Assembly (NCBI RefSeq): GCF_050947875.1
Contig: NC_134570.1
Coordinates: forward strand, 231,555,265-231,619,264
Direction: 5' to 3'
Length of the DNA: 64,000 nt
Origin: Dermacentor variabilis
Lineage: Eukaryota; Arthropoda; Arachnida; Ixodida; Ixodidae
Below are positions 43,101-52,560 of this stretch, in pieces. The notes beneath the pieces were generated by a model. That model searched no databases. It was not told the origin of the DNA and saw only the letters and a list, made by a program, of their open reading frames with translations. Made by a program: the position numbers and the translations under genes. Position 1 is the stretch's first letter. Each line of letters opens with the position of its first letter.

Positions 43101-43946
43101 GCCCTCGATGTCGACCGTTGCGCTCCAGTGATCGGTGGTTATCGCACCGATAGTCAACGTTTGCAAAAAAAATTCGTCGTCTTCGGTTCGTAACCCTCGC
43201 ATTTGTTGGTTGGCACTGCGCGGAAAGTTGGACGACTTGCATGCTCGAGCGAAATGGTTCAGCCTTCCGCACTTACGGCATGTTTTTCCTTTTGCAGGGC
43301 ACGTGTCACTGCGGTGCATTTTACCCCGGCATTTGTAGCAAATGTTTTTTCTTGTTGCTACCGCGTTTACTATGGTGCCTTCGATGGCGCCCGTAGCTTC
43401 ACTTATCTCACGAAAGTGCTCTTTGCCTTGTTCTTGCGCGCGGCAAATATCGACCGTCTTTTGGTACGTCGGGTTTTCCGCGATCAGTCTTTGCTGTAGG
43501 CTCTTATCCTGAGTGCCCAAAATAATTCTGCTACGCAACATGCGGTCTTCAAGTTCCCCAAATTCACAGTTCTTCGCTAACACACGCAGTTCTGTTAGCC
43601 ATTCGTTAAACGTCTCGCCTTCTTTTTGGTTCCTTGAACCAAAACGAAATTCTTGGAATGTTAAGTTCGTTGCAGGCTTGTAATGCTCCTCAAATTTCTT
43701 AATCAGAACTTCAACGTCATTCCTGTCTTCCGCTTCCTCGAACTTGAAGGTACTGTACGACTTCCTAGCCTCTTCGCCTATGGTAACTAGCAACGTGGCT
43801 GCTTGAACGTCTTTTGGCTGCTTGTTCAATTGCGTAGCAGTGGAAAACAGCAGAAACTCACTTTTCCAAGTTATCCAGGCAATCGAACGGTCGTGCGATG
43901 CATCCATAGACTTCGGGGGCGGTAGTAGAGCGGACGCCATCGACAT
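40143..43946 (-). CDS. gag-pol: Gag-Pol polyprotein of the Mag-like Gypsy element
   Basis: One continuous frame of 1267 codons. The chosen start is the first ATG after the primer-binding-site region (43946; a second ATG lies two codons on). Domains in order: gag with two CCHC knuckles (about residues 203-236, CYKCRGKMHRSDTC and CRKCGRLNHFARAC); aspartic protease (LDTGANCCVIS, about 290); RT with RMPFGIASAPEIFQ and catalytic VVMDDIL (about 560-567); RNase H (SVDASQMGVGAVL, about 710); integrase with an HHCC zinc region (about 924-960) and a D,D35E core (Asp about 988 and 1041, Glu about 1077, in MDLFF, CSDNG and GMTER). All catalytic residues seen are intact. No envelope gene or chromodomain. 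Gag and Pol share one frame without a shift. The fusion and motifs fit the Mag-like ('K02A2.6-like') group; that subgroup is from memory. Confidence 0.93.
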   Translation of the reverse strand: MSMASALLPPPKSMDASHDRSIAWITWKSEFLLFSTATQLNKQPKDVQAATLLVTIGEEARKSYSTFKFEEAEDRNDVEVLIKKFEEHYKPATNLTFQEFRFGSRNQKEGETFNEWLTELRVLAKNCEFGELEDRMLRSRIILGTQDKSLQQRLIAENPTYQKTVDICRAQEQGKEHFREISEATGAIEGTIVNAVATRKNICYKCRGKMHRSDTCPAKGKTCRKCGRLNHFARACKSSNFPRSANQQMRGLRTEDDEFFLQTLTIGAITTDHWSATVDIEGHPIMCKLDTGANCCVISRSDVAKLPKKPQQACNVKLTAFFGHTTAAHAKVQLILSANDRTKEQTFFIVEQDVPATLSGAAAESLGFIYRMQHIQHELYPPAQPFADVFEGLGQLKDFEYDMKLKPHSVGVVVPARRVPVALQDKVTAELQRMEAQGVITKVTEPTEWSSHMVTVVKKDKVRICLDPTALNKVLLREHYPMPTLEDAASQLSGAKYFSTLDAASGFWQIKLSESSSKLCTMSTPYGRYRFLRMPFGIASAPEIFQAAMHRLLEGLPCVAVVMDDILLWGRTKDEHDHHLSLLLARCLENNLKLNLKKCTFLQPEVRYLGHILSTEGLRLDPGRVNDILEMKEPKNSKELQVFLGMMNYVQRFIPNMSVVTAPLRTLLRKDIAWVWTEAQQRSYEMLRESLVNAPILSFFDATKPVTLSVDASQMGVGAVLIQDGRPVAFSSRSLTEAQQRYAQIEKETLAIVHGCIKFHDYIFGQESVTVETDHRPLVPIFSKPLYQCPLRLQRMRLTLQRYPIKLTYKPGKELFLADALSRFPSKKLLREETEQFQVNVLDCISASQQRLRDLLAATNEDPALVKLRGYAETSWPERSEVPENVRPYWSYKEELHAQDGLVFRSNKVVIPSSKKREILLLLHAAHPGAKKMKARARDVMYWPKMSHDIEQFCQNCAVCQKYQPRNTKIPLYCHDIPKLPWEFVGMDLFFHEGREFAVIVDFYSFFFEIRELRQSTASALTSWCAELFSTHGLPLKLCSDNGPPFTSAFFKDFLLKLGVAHVTSSPYHPRSNGMTERAVQEAKKLLKKCSRNRVDFHMALLEWRNTPRDDILKSPVQRLMGRQTRTLLPVPTSHLVPEAVSSKAVHSRLQEIRQRQKVYYNRGTRRLPPLSPGQPVTTYDTLQRTWSPAILLRPANTPRSAILRTDDGREIRRTREHLRGFPTHREDSPATAPGEGSREDHSSQELRRSTRTRHKPCRYPQPERHN

Positions 43947-43970
43947 ATCGGCTGGGTTCCGCTGCCACCA

Positions 43971-44106
43971 TGTAGACAGGCCAGCAGTTGGGCGAACAAC
44001 GAGTTTATTGCGGTTGGGCAAGTTCATATATACAGAAGCCAACGTGACGTAACAGATCACGGGATTACTGGTGCGCCGTGACGACTGCAGATTCAGCCGT
44101 GCTACA
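43971..44106 (-). repeat. 5' LTR of the Mag-like Gypsy
   Basis: Identical to the LTR at 39984-40119. The duplicated GTTAC follows at 44107-44111. The putative primer-binding site lies at 43955-43970 (minus strand). Confidence 0.95.
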
Positions 44107-44111
44107 GTTAC

Positions 44112-45548
44112 CAATGTTTCATGCTTACCGGACACAAGCAATTACTTGCGTCTTTCTTTCAATATATTATATACTTTGTTAAAACTAGTTATTGAAAAAG
44201 AAATAATTTACCCCTGATAAGGCAAATTATCGCGCTATATATTTTTAGCAAGCTAATTTTTTTGATGAGTTCCTAAGCCAATTTGATGATCGCACGGTTG
44301 ATGAGAAATTGACCGTTTCCAATAATAATATATATGAGTTCACCGAGCAGTTTATTCGGTTAAGTATAATATCCTGCAATATGTAGAAGCCCTGGCTCAA
44401 CTCCAAGATAAAAAGGCTTTCCAACCGAAAAGAACGACTGTATCGAATATCGAATAAAAGTGCTCTGACATCGAAATGGGATCCTTATAATGGGGCGAAC
44501 AGTACTTACACAGAGGCTATAAATCTCGCCAAAACGGCATTCCAAGTACTCACCTGGCGCAGAATGCTCGCAAATGACCCTAAAAGGTTTTGGCGTGTAA
44601 TAACAATTGCAAAGATAATTCGATAATGCTGATTGAATCCAGTGGTTCACCGGTACCTGATGATGTATGTACTCATGTCCTTAATTCTGTGTTCTTTAAC
44701 AACTTTGTCATATATACTGACCCTGTGCTCCCAACTCTTGAGTGGTGTAGTTACTCGCCGATGTACTTTATTATCAGTGAACCTCTTGGTGTGGAAAACG
44801 TAATTAAAGATCCGAAGCTGTCATGAAGTCCTGGTGCTGATCTGGTTAACGTCAAATTTCTGAAAAATACTGTTGTTTATTCGTCTTTTCTGGTTTCAAA
44901 ATTTTTTAAGCAATCTTTAGATATCCATCAGCTACTTGCAAATTGAGAGGTCGGGAAGATGGTGCCACTTCACGAGTTCCGTAGCAAAATTTCGCCCCTC
45001 AACTACCGCCCCATTTCCCTGACGAGCATTCCATGCAAGGTTCTTGAACATATATTGTGCTCGCATTCAGCAAAGCACTTGGACAATTATTCATTTTTCA
45101 CAAAAGCACAAGATGGTTTCCGAAAGAACTTCTCTTGCGAAATCAACATCTTTACAGTCTTCATCTTATTTTCGCCAAAGGTTATTTCGCACACTGTGTT
45201 TTCTCTGATTTTGTCAAGGCCTTCGACAAATCGTGTCATAAATTGTTTCTATTTAAACTTATTACACATAGTCTTGACCCTAACCTGCTCGCATGGCTTG
45301 AACATTTGCTCCTTAATCAGTCACATTATGTTTTGTGAAGTAACCATATGTCCCCATTTAATCCCGTAGACTCTGGTGCGCCACAAGGATCATTGCTGGC
45401 CCTCTTCTTTCTTTAATTTACATGAACGATTTACCCAATGATGTTTTTTCTTATATTTACCCTTTTGCAAATGACTGTTATCCTCCATGATATCTCAGAC
45501 AAATCTGATAAAAATTCGTACAAGACTATATAAACGCTATATCTAACA
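44112..45548 (+). pseudogene. LINE-E RT remnant, palm
   Basis: LINE-E continues after the Gypsy with TNVSCLPDTSNY, ANDPKRFWRVI-like and SSGSPVPDDVCTHVLNSVFF, then LNYRPISLTSIPCKVLEHIL, FTKAQDGFRKNFSCE, FCQGLRQ/FVKAFDKSCHKLFLFK, a GAPQGSLL-like block and FADD changed to FANDCY. Stops and frameshifts are frequent. Cut by the Penelope-like element at 45549. Confidence 0.78.
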
Positions 45549-45685
45549 CGTAAAAGACGGGGAATGCGGGAGATGGAGATTCAAGACGATGAGCAAAACG
45601 TGAACAAGGTGAATGCAGGAGCCAACGTTTCGACAAGTGGACTTGTCTTCTTCAAGGCGACGTATGCTTTCCTCGCCACAGTATA

Positions 45686-47325
45686 GACCGTTTCATCGGG
45701 CGAGGAGAATAGGTCGCGCGGAGAGCATTTCCTCCTCTCTGCCTTGGGCGATCCGTCGCGGCGCTGCTTGAAAATATTGCTGTCCCGAGCTGCGGAACGA
45801 TTTCGAGATGTTTTAGATGGTACTTTGGGAAATTTTACGCCATGTCCGTTCATATAAGGTCGTCAGGGAAGCCTTTCGGTGGATCGGTAACTACAGTAGG
45901 CGGAAATATCTCTTGGGGGCGCAAAAATGTGACGCGCTTTGTCAGCCGCGGTGTACGGACATTATCAGTCGCGGTGTGTGTATGTGTTGTGAACTATTTA
46001 GCTCCTCCCCCCCCCCCCCCCGAAATCGGTTTTAATTCTACAAAGAAAACCAGTGTCTCTGTATTAGCAGCATGAAATGGTAAATTTGCTCACTATCTAA
46101 TCGCTTGGCGTAGGGAGTAAAATATAAAGCATAAGAGCGCATGCTCGTGCACGGCCAACCTAGTTAGGCATCCACGAAACATCTAAGCGGCAGGCGCTAT
46201 CAAATATTTGTGATGCACCGGCATCGTTCTCGCGCATTTCAAGTCTAGTAGGCTTCAAATTACCATAGTCTACGCTAGCCTTCCTGCATGAGGCCGATGG
46301 CGCTGCTCAACACAGCGACCACTGCAGGTTGGTGAACCAGCACAATACATAAGTAAGCCGTGCGCTTCGGCATTGCCGTTTTGGCCTGCATACAGCCATA
46401 ATATATGAGAGGGATCGCATAAAAAGAATGCGATGCCTACTTTTGGGGACAAAATTTCCGTAATACGTGTGAGTGCGTCGTAGAGAATGGAACGAACAGA
46501 ACCGAAAAAAAAATTTCGGTTGTCATCCACTTTCTCGAAAAAGCAAGATAAAACGGGCTAACGCCGCAGTAGGACCTCGCATAGTCACGCCGCCCAACGT
46601 TTATAAATATGTAACCCCTGATGCCGTATGCTGGGACAATGCGGTATACAGAACAATGGTATATGTAATCCAGTACCTACCACTGCTTAGGACGCTCGCG
46701 CAGTTCGTAAACAGTCCCTTTGCTGGACAAGCTTAATTCAGACTGTAAGGTATGCTGCTATTACTTGCCAAAACTATCTTATTTAGGGGCGGAAACCTCA
46801 TCCATCGAACCAAGTAGTCACGCAATGTAACCTGCAGCGAACAGTTTGAACGCTTGTCAAAGTATAACAGCCCAACTCCTATCGTATCAGAACGGCACCC
46901 ACGCTGTTACGATTGTCGCGTATGTTTCATGACTCCTAAACCGCAGCTTAGGAATAGAGTATAATATTGCAATAAGGTCACATTAGTGATTTGAACATTC
47001 AGAAATACACAATTGATCTCCGAGGCTGATTGTAGGCTCAAATATGCGCGCGCACGTCGCGCTGCGTGTTCCGTCCACCTCAACGCCAGCAGAAATTCCG
47101 GCCATGACGCCTTAAACCACTTCAGCACGTGTCACAGAACTGTTTACCACGTGGAAAACGCGCGTCATTCTAAACAGACCGCACGACCGCGAAAACAAAC
47201 GCCAGAACCTACCACCGAGCGTATACCTGCCGTGCAAAAAACCGCTTTCACCCAAGCCAGTATGGCGCTGCTCATAGGCGGTGCCACTGCGTTCACAATA
47301 TGGCGGCGCCTACCAAAAAACGGTC
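45686..47325. mobile_element. TA-flanked short-inverted-repeat element inside the Penelope-like arm
   Basis: Ends TA|GACCGTTT and AAACGGTC|TA; the arm of the Penelope-like element reads on across it (CGCCACAGTATA, then TATAGGTGGGG). Length 1640 bp. TA duplication suggests a Tc1/mariner-like or similar DNA element, but no transposase was recognised. A poly-C run lies at 46007-46020. The right part (47010-47310) contains GGCGGCGCCATATTGTGAAC (minus strand) and has several short frames of unknown nature. Confidence 0.55.
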
Positions 47326-47652
47326 TAATATAGGTGGGGTTCTTCTAAAGTGGAGAGGGTGTGAGGCGGGAGGATGAGGAAACGAGGGAAAATGTGTTAG
47401 CGTGTTGAATTGAGGATACAGGAACGCTGTGTACAAGGTCAAAGCCAGGGCCCTCCCCCCTCCCCGCTCTGTCAATACACGCGTGGTAGCCGGCGTGTCC
47501 AAAGTGTCTGACACGCCGGCTGACAAAAAAAGGAAGGAAAGGAAAAAAAAAAGGGGGGGGATACGCCAAGAACTCAAACTAAGTGTTGTTGCCTATAGCT
47601 TGAAGTTTAGCATAGCGAATAGATTCTAAAGCTCCCTTTGAAATGTTTATGC

Positions 47653-48459
47653 CTATTGGTTGCAATGTCTTGAACTTATGGATAAGGTATGATTCTCTGT
47701 ATTTTCTTTCTCGTTCAGAATGGAAATTTGACTGTAAGATGTAGAGTTTAAGTTCATCAAAGTTACGACCTGGTTGGTTGAATGCTCGGCGACGGCTTTG
47801 GGAAGCTCTTTAGCTGTGTCCGCGGGATGTCCATTTAACCTGACGTTCATTGATTGTCCTGTTTCACCGATATATTGTTTCTTACAGAAGGAACAATTAA
47901 GCATATAAATCACATCCGAACTTGTACAAGTGAGGCTAGATTTGACTTCATGTGTATACCTATTTGCGGTGCTTTTAATTTTAATGTCACTTTGAAGGTG
48001 CCAGCAGGTTTTGCACCTAGGGCAACAATATGCTTTTATTACGGGGGAATGCTGTTTGCTGACTTTTCCGTGCACTAACATGTCTTTAAAGTTCTTGTTT
48101 CGGCGATAGGTAACCCTGGGCACATCCGGGAACGCTTTTCGCAGACGCTCGTTACTTGATAATATTGGGTGGTATTTTCTTAGGATGTTGTTTATGTTTG
48201 GGAGTGCATTAGAATATTTTGTTATAAAGGCCGGCGGTCTGTCAGATTGTAATGTGGGCTGTCTCTTCGCCAATTCCGACTGTCTCTCCAATCTTGACGC
48301 GGCATCATAAGCTCTATCGAGAATAACTTGGGGATAGTTCGTTTCTGCTAGCGTTGTTCTCGATAGTTGCTCTCTACAGAGCTCTCTATATAGACAGACC
48401 GGGTTCGGGGGAAGGGTGCCCTGACTTTGACCTTGTACACAGCGTTCCTTTATTCTCAA
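47653..48459 (-). pseudogene. Penelope-like RT C-terminus with GIY-YIG endonuclease
   Basis: An open frame of about 268 codons without its own ATG at the upstream end, where it runs into the right terminal arm. C-terminal RT-type residues (FITKYSNALPNINNILRKYH, RLRKAFPDVPRVTYRRNKNF, KDMLVHGKV) are followed by a Cys-rich stretch (YCCPRCKTCWH). The endonuclease is VIYMLNCSFCKKQYIGETGQ with MNVRLNGH and VAEH: a modified GIY (VIY), YIG, the conserved Arg, the Cys pair typical of Penelope-like elements, and a Glu. The stop is at 47653. The RT catalytic half is absent, so the copy is 5'-truncated. Confidence 0.85.
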
Positions 48460-48641
48460 TTCGACATGTTAACACATTTTCCCTCGTTTCCTCATCCTCC
48501 CGCCTCACACCCTCTCCCCTTTATAAGAACCCCACCTATATATACTGTGGCGCGGAAAGCATACGTCGCCTTGAAAAAAAGTCCACTTGTCGAAACGTGG
48601 CTCCAGCATTCACCTTCTTCACGTTTTGCTCATATCTAGCA

Positions 48642-49555
48642 GGTGTGACATATGATTAATGCCACTTATCGTAACTAAATGTAAGTGTACCTGTTTATCT
48701 CCAAGCAATGGAGATATTCCGTCGAACTATTACCTTAATAATACTTCCCTAGAAGTCGTAACCTCCTATAACTACCTAGGCGTGCACGGAACTTCGTCAC
48801 TTTCCTGGTCGTTGCACATCTATAAGGTAAGTAACAATACCAAACGCATGCTAGGTTATCTTCGCGGAAATTTGTCTTCTGCTCCTGCATCAGTAAAATT
48901 ATTCATATACAAAAACGCGTATTAGGAGTAAAATGGAGTGTGCCCCATCCATGTCCGACCCGCACCTCGAAACCCTTATTCAATTACTTGAAGTAATCGA
49001 GAACAATGCCGCGCATTTCATTTATAGCCATTATAGCCGCGCATCAAGAGTAACTGCCATGAAAAATTCTTTACTACTTGCTCCTCTTTCACGTAAGTGA
49101 TTTCGCCTTGCTTTATTTATTAAACTTTATTTCCACACTTGCTACGTGCGCGATTAGCGTATCATCTCCGACCTACATTTCCTGTCGCATTGATTATAGC
49201 CATGAGGTCGGAATATTTCAATGCCATGCGAGAACCTGTCACGAACCATTCGTTCCTAGGGCCTCCCAATAATGGGACCACCTTCCCGGCGCAGTCGTCG
49301 CAATCACGAACAACTCAAAGTGTCATTCGGCTTTACCAGACATCATCACCTCCGGATACAATTTACTAATCAGTTTTGCTGTAATAACGAACCACCTTTA
49401 CCAGACATCATGACCTCCGGATACAATTTACTAATCAGTTTTGCTGTAATAACGAACCACCTTTTGCTGCTTTGTTTTTTTTTACTTTTTGTATATGTTT
49501 CTTGCCCATTTCTCTCTGTAATACCTTGGTCACGAGGGTACAATAAAATAAAATA
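48642..49555 (+). pseudogene. LINE-E RT C-terminus and 3' tail
   Basis: Continues with WLMPLIVTKCKCTCLSPSNG, VVTSYNYLGVHGTSSLSWSL, RMLGYLRGNLSSAPASVKLF, then EYFNAMREPVTNHSF and TTFPAQSS in other frames. These are late CR1/L2 ORF2 blocks. The 3' end has a 65-bp tandem duplication (49332-49461) and ends ACAATAAAATAAAATAAAC. Confidence 0.8.
49332..49461 (+). repeat. 65-bp tandem duplication near the LINE-E 3' end
   Basis: Units 49332-49396 and 49397-49461 differ by one base. The unit begins TTTACCAGACATCATCACCT. Confidence 0.95.
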
Positions 49556-50075
49556 AACGAAGAAAATAATTGGAGTTCCACGCAAGCATTCGTGAATGTG
49601 GTGCGGGTAACTTTTAACCATATTTAGCTTTCTATTGTCATGTGTAAAACGTTTTATTAGAAAGCTTTGCGCGGGAGATACTCTTCTTTAAAACGACGGA
49701 CTTTGATACCTAAATTATTGCAGGAATTCCTTAAGCTCGTGGGTCTCTTTTTCTGGCCTTTAGTATTATTAGGATGTTTCAGGTACATCGGTCGAAAGCC
49801 TTGTGGGCACCATTGCTCTTTCGTACAAGCGAGTGCCGGGATGCGCTCCTTCTGGAAAAGTGGGAGCATGTCGAGCAACTTTCGGTTCTGCATGCGGGCA
49901 GTGCCGTCGCGTATATAGAACGTCTTCTTTCGGTACCCCAAGCTCGAATTATATTGCACAACTTATTTGGACGCACTATTTCTGTAACCTTGTAAAACTA
50001 TTGCTCTGACGTACCTAAGGTTCTATATGCATAAGTTAGTCTTGTAGTCTCTTATATGTGCGCATCCGCTTGCAG
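49556..50075. other. Last part of the CLCA-like intron 1
   Basis: A minus-strand frame (49657-49959, about 100 codons with basic C-terminus, ending in TAA that overlaps an AATAAA) has no recognised homology and no clear ATG-defined start; I do not call it a gene. The end of the stretch forms the acceptor region of exon 2 (GCATCCGCTTGCAG). Confidence 0.35.
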
Positions 50076-50337
50076 TCTGTCCTGTCACGCTCCTCGGCTT
50101 TTTTACACCGTGCCACTCGAGGCCTGGTGTACTTCCGTGATGTCACCATCGCCCTGCCTCCCCATTGGCCACCAGCTGAGCACGGGGATGCACTGGCCTC
50201 TCTCCGTGCGAACGCACCGATCCGAATCGTGACCAGCGAGCAGGCGCGATGGCCACGCACCATGCAACCGCGTCCATGTGGCGAAGCGGGCGAATACACG
50301 CTGCTACCCGTCGCTGCCCTCAGAGACCCCCAAGCAG
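50076..50337 (+). CDS. CLCA-like protein, exon 2 (CLCA N-domain continued)
   Basis: Starts after the acceptor CGCTTGCAG and is in phase 0 with exon 1. The joined protein reads ...VEQLK then SVLSRSSAFLHRATRGLVYF, RDVTIALPPHWPP, IRIVTSEQARWPRTMQPRP and CGEAGEYTLLPVAAL. This matches the CLCA N-domain pattern: an amphipathic helix ending '..a..yLf.AT..r.yFr.v.iliP..W', then a Cys-Gly-x-x-Gly-[DE]-[FY] segment. The best donor is AGCAG|GCAAGT at 50338, a GC-type donor; a weaker GT lies at 50342. The HExxH metal site and VWA domain of CLCA proteins should follow in later exons, which I do not find before 64000. Confidence 0.8.
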
Positions 50338-51789
50338 GCAAGTGTTCACCCAGCCTCATCGCTACAGTACATTAGTCGTGCTAACTTCCAGCAATGACGT
50401 CACAGTACACAGGCGCAAAGCGCATAATTGTTCGATAAAGGAGTAGAACGCGCTGTTTACATCTAGGTTTTCTTTAACCTTTGAGTGCATTCATGCAGGA
50501 AATGAATTTGGCAACATACGTCATTAAGTACGTTTTCTTAACTGAATACCTTGCCCTGCGGTGTACACGGGCGTCGAAACGATAAAGGCGAGGCACTCCT
50601 CGTGTGGTAATTGCATTCAGTGGCTCAGAGAACTTATTACCACTGACCCAATGCGTGTACATATTTTCGTGAGTGCGTAGTTCTAAAAGCGCCCCCTCGT
50701 TTCGTCCTCCTTTTCGGGACGAGCCACAACATTGGGTGACACTGCGATGTAGACGCCGGAGCACACCTTTAGCAGTTCACAGGATCTCAGGCTCAAGTGA
50801 TAAATTGTGTAAGGATCTCCGTATCGCAAGATCTCCGGAGATGGGCATGCTAGATTCTATACATGGCTGACAGTTACCACCCACCAGACTGGAGAGGGAA
50901 GATCTATGACAAAGCCATAATTAAGGGAACCCGACAGAAAACGTCGAAAATCAAAGCAAAATGCGTCCTGCTCTGGATATCGAACCCTGCACCTTTTGGA
51001 ACCATATAAGTATTTTTTCTAGCTTGATAGTAGTCTGACGTATGCGAAATATTTATTTCGTTCATCTTGCTGAACAGCCGCACATATTTGGTTCATGTAC
51101 GAAGAAAAAGAGTACTAAAAGTGAACAGGCCATACAGGACGCCTATAAATCCAGACAAGGAAAAGCCGATCGGAACATGTTTCAGCCTATTTTACGCAAC
51201 TGAGACACGCCATCAGCAGTGTCTTCCTTCTATATGTGGACTTATAGCGAGAACAAGAGTCTTTGTACCTCCTGAAGAAACGCTCCCCCGTCTCCGTGGG
51301 GAGATACACGAGACCGCGCAAGCCTACGAAGACGTCATGTCGACTTCACGTGGTGCCATCTTTCCGTGCATGGGTAGGAGGGGGCTGGATTTATACCTCG
51401 TTTGATGATCACTAGCTTTCTCTTGCAGCTATGATGTCATGGACCTGCACAACAGTTCATAGACAATCACTATTGGGCGATTGCTCTTGTTCACGAGTTA
51501 CTATCAAGCGAAAATCCACGCACGTATGCACACACCTTCCATCTATTTGCAAACGGGGAAGTGGCAAGTATTACCGCTTCCAGCCGGGCCTGTTACGCGG
51601 TGGTGTGCGAGAATTCCGAACTTTCAAATAACGAATCGGCTATTCATATAAATTCGGTCTTCGAATATAATGGCTGCAATCCGTATATATGAACACTTTT
51701 CGAATAGCTTTCGGTAATTTCAAACGACATAGTAAGCGCGATGCAGCATAAAATTTGACAAGTGTGATAAAGTATATCCTGGCAACTAC
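50338..51789. other. Start of putative CLCA-like intron 2, no gene recognised
   Basis: AT-rich intronic sequence. A plus-strand open stretch at 51067-51405 (about 110 codons) has no recognisable family. The part near 50690-50750 looks repeat-like but could not be assigned. Confidence 0.3.
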
Positions 51790-52560
51790 AGTAAACACAG
51801 ACCGCGAACAGTTTTATTGCGATAGAAATTATATCGACACTCCAGGCGCACTTTTGCCGTGGGCGTCAACGTCGATGTTCCGTATAAACTTCAGGGGCGA
51901 TAACACCGTCGCCTCGCGTCGCATGCTGTATGTGCGAGTGAAAGCACAAGAGGGAAGTTAATGGTCACGGCTCTATCTCGCGAGTTCGCAGCAGCAAAGC
52001 GAATAGCAAACGCGCCGTCTTCCGTAGCGCGAGAAGCCGTGGGCAAATGAGAGAGGGAGGGGGTTGTTATGCTCCCGCAGCAACTGCTGGTTTCTTGACC
52101 GTACTGAAGGGGAACTGACGATCGTGGCTCAATCTCGGGCGCCATGCACGAAAGAAAGCGGGAAGGCAGCACCGGAGGGAGGCTTAGACTCCACCAACAA
52201 GTGCGTACTTTGCACGGCCGCGCGCGGTCGCACGTGCCGTACCTTGACAGAGATCTACAGACGGCGCACACCTTCGCGCGAGCTGTGCTCTCGCCGCTCT
52301 TGCGGCGTTGAAGCGTTAAACCGCACTAAAGTCGCTTCGATTGCTGCTGCTGCAGCGATTGGTCAAACCTGCGTTTTCACAGCGTGTGTCTGCGCTCATC
52401 GTGTATGGTGCGTTCATGTTTGCGTGTGGGCGCTGACACCATGTTTGCTAATTCAGTTAGTAAGCGAATCTTTCCTGCTTTATAACGCCGATAAAACTAC
52501 TATCCTTACTTCGTATAGCTGTGTACTAATTGGATATCGCAATTGATGCTTCGCATTCGG
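51790..52560. repeat. Dispersed repeat with ATTGCGATA-type inverted ends
   Basis: The left end region has TTTTATTGCGATAGAAATTA and the right end has CTAATTGGATATCGCAATTG, so ATTGCGATA is inverted between them. The interior is GC-rich with CGCCGTCTTCCGTAGCGCGA and similar blocks. From memory this looks like a common tick repeat, perhaps a non-autonomous DNA element. No coding capacity is supported. Confidence 0.45.

Larger units (their letters stand above)
39984..44106 (-). mobile_element. Apparently intact Mag-like Ty3/Gypsy retrotransposon with identical LTRs
   Basis: A 4123-bp element on the minus strand, flanked by GTTAC. Both LTRs are 136 bp and identical over their full length. A purine-rich tract (AAAGGGGAGA on the minus strand, near 40120-40131) lies next to the 3' LTR. 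The sequence TGGTGGCAGCGGAACC starts right after the 5' LTR, as a primer-binding site would. A single uninterrupted gag-pol frame fills the interior. Structure, matching LTRs and an open frame indicate a recent insertion that may be competent for movement. Confidence 0.95.
45549..48631 (-). mobile_element. Penelope-like element with inverted terminal arms and GIY-YIG endonuclease
   Basis: Inserted in LINE-E RT, with ATATCTAACA (45539-45548) and ATATCTAGCA (48632-48641) as a likely 10-bp target duplication. Arms in opposite orientation flank a minus-strand frame. The left arm (45591-45685 continuing at 47328-47465) matches the reverse complement of the right arm (about 48407-48631), including GAGCAAAACGTGAA, GTTTCGACAAGTGGACTT and GGTGGGGTTCTT blocks. 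Inverted long terminal arms and a C-terminal GIY-YIG domain are known Penelope-like features. The RT core upstream of the frame is missing. The left arm is split by a TA-flanked insertion. Confidence 0.82.
35771..49555 (+). mobile_element. LINE-E: second CR1/L2-type LINE, interrupted at least four times
   Basis: One plus-strand LINE whose coding order is preserved across insertions. ORF1 is at 35800-36392, then TTAA-2; endonuclease 37856-39983 includes a tandem array with LTRs, then the Mag-like Gypsy; RT is at 44112-45548, then the Penelope-like element; the RT C-terminus and 3' tail are at 48642-49555, ending in (AATAA)n. The ORFs carry many stops. It lies directly after the end of LINE-A. 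Confidence 0.85.
7785..50075 (+). other. Intron 1 of the CLCA-like gene (42.3 kb, filled with mobile elements)
   Basis: Bounded by the donor AAG|GTGAGG and the acceptor CGCTTGCAG|TCTG, with both flanking exons in phase 0. Recognisable contents are two decayed Gypsy elements, an I-type LINE, two CR1/L2-type LINEs, a complete decayed Gypsy, an intact Mag-like Gypsy, a Penelope-like element, two TTAA-flanked elements, a TA-flanked element, solo LTRs, SINEs and several tandem arrays. No other host exon was recognised inside it. Confidence 0.75.

Noticed and set aside
49657..49959. Minus-strand gene with a basic C-terminus and overlapping AATAAA
   Set aside because: No homology recognised, no reliable start, and it lies in the CLCA intron; kept only as a note in the stretch description.
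51067..51405. CLCA exon 3
   Set aside because: The frame lacks the HExxH and 'WGVFDEY'-like residues expected next in CLCA proteins, and no fitting splice sites were seen.
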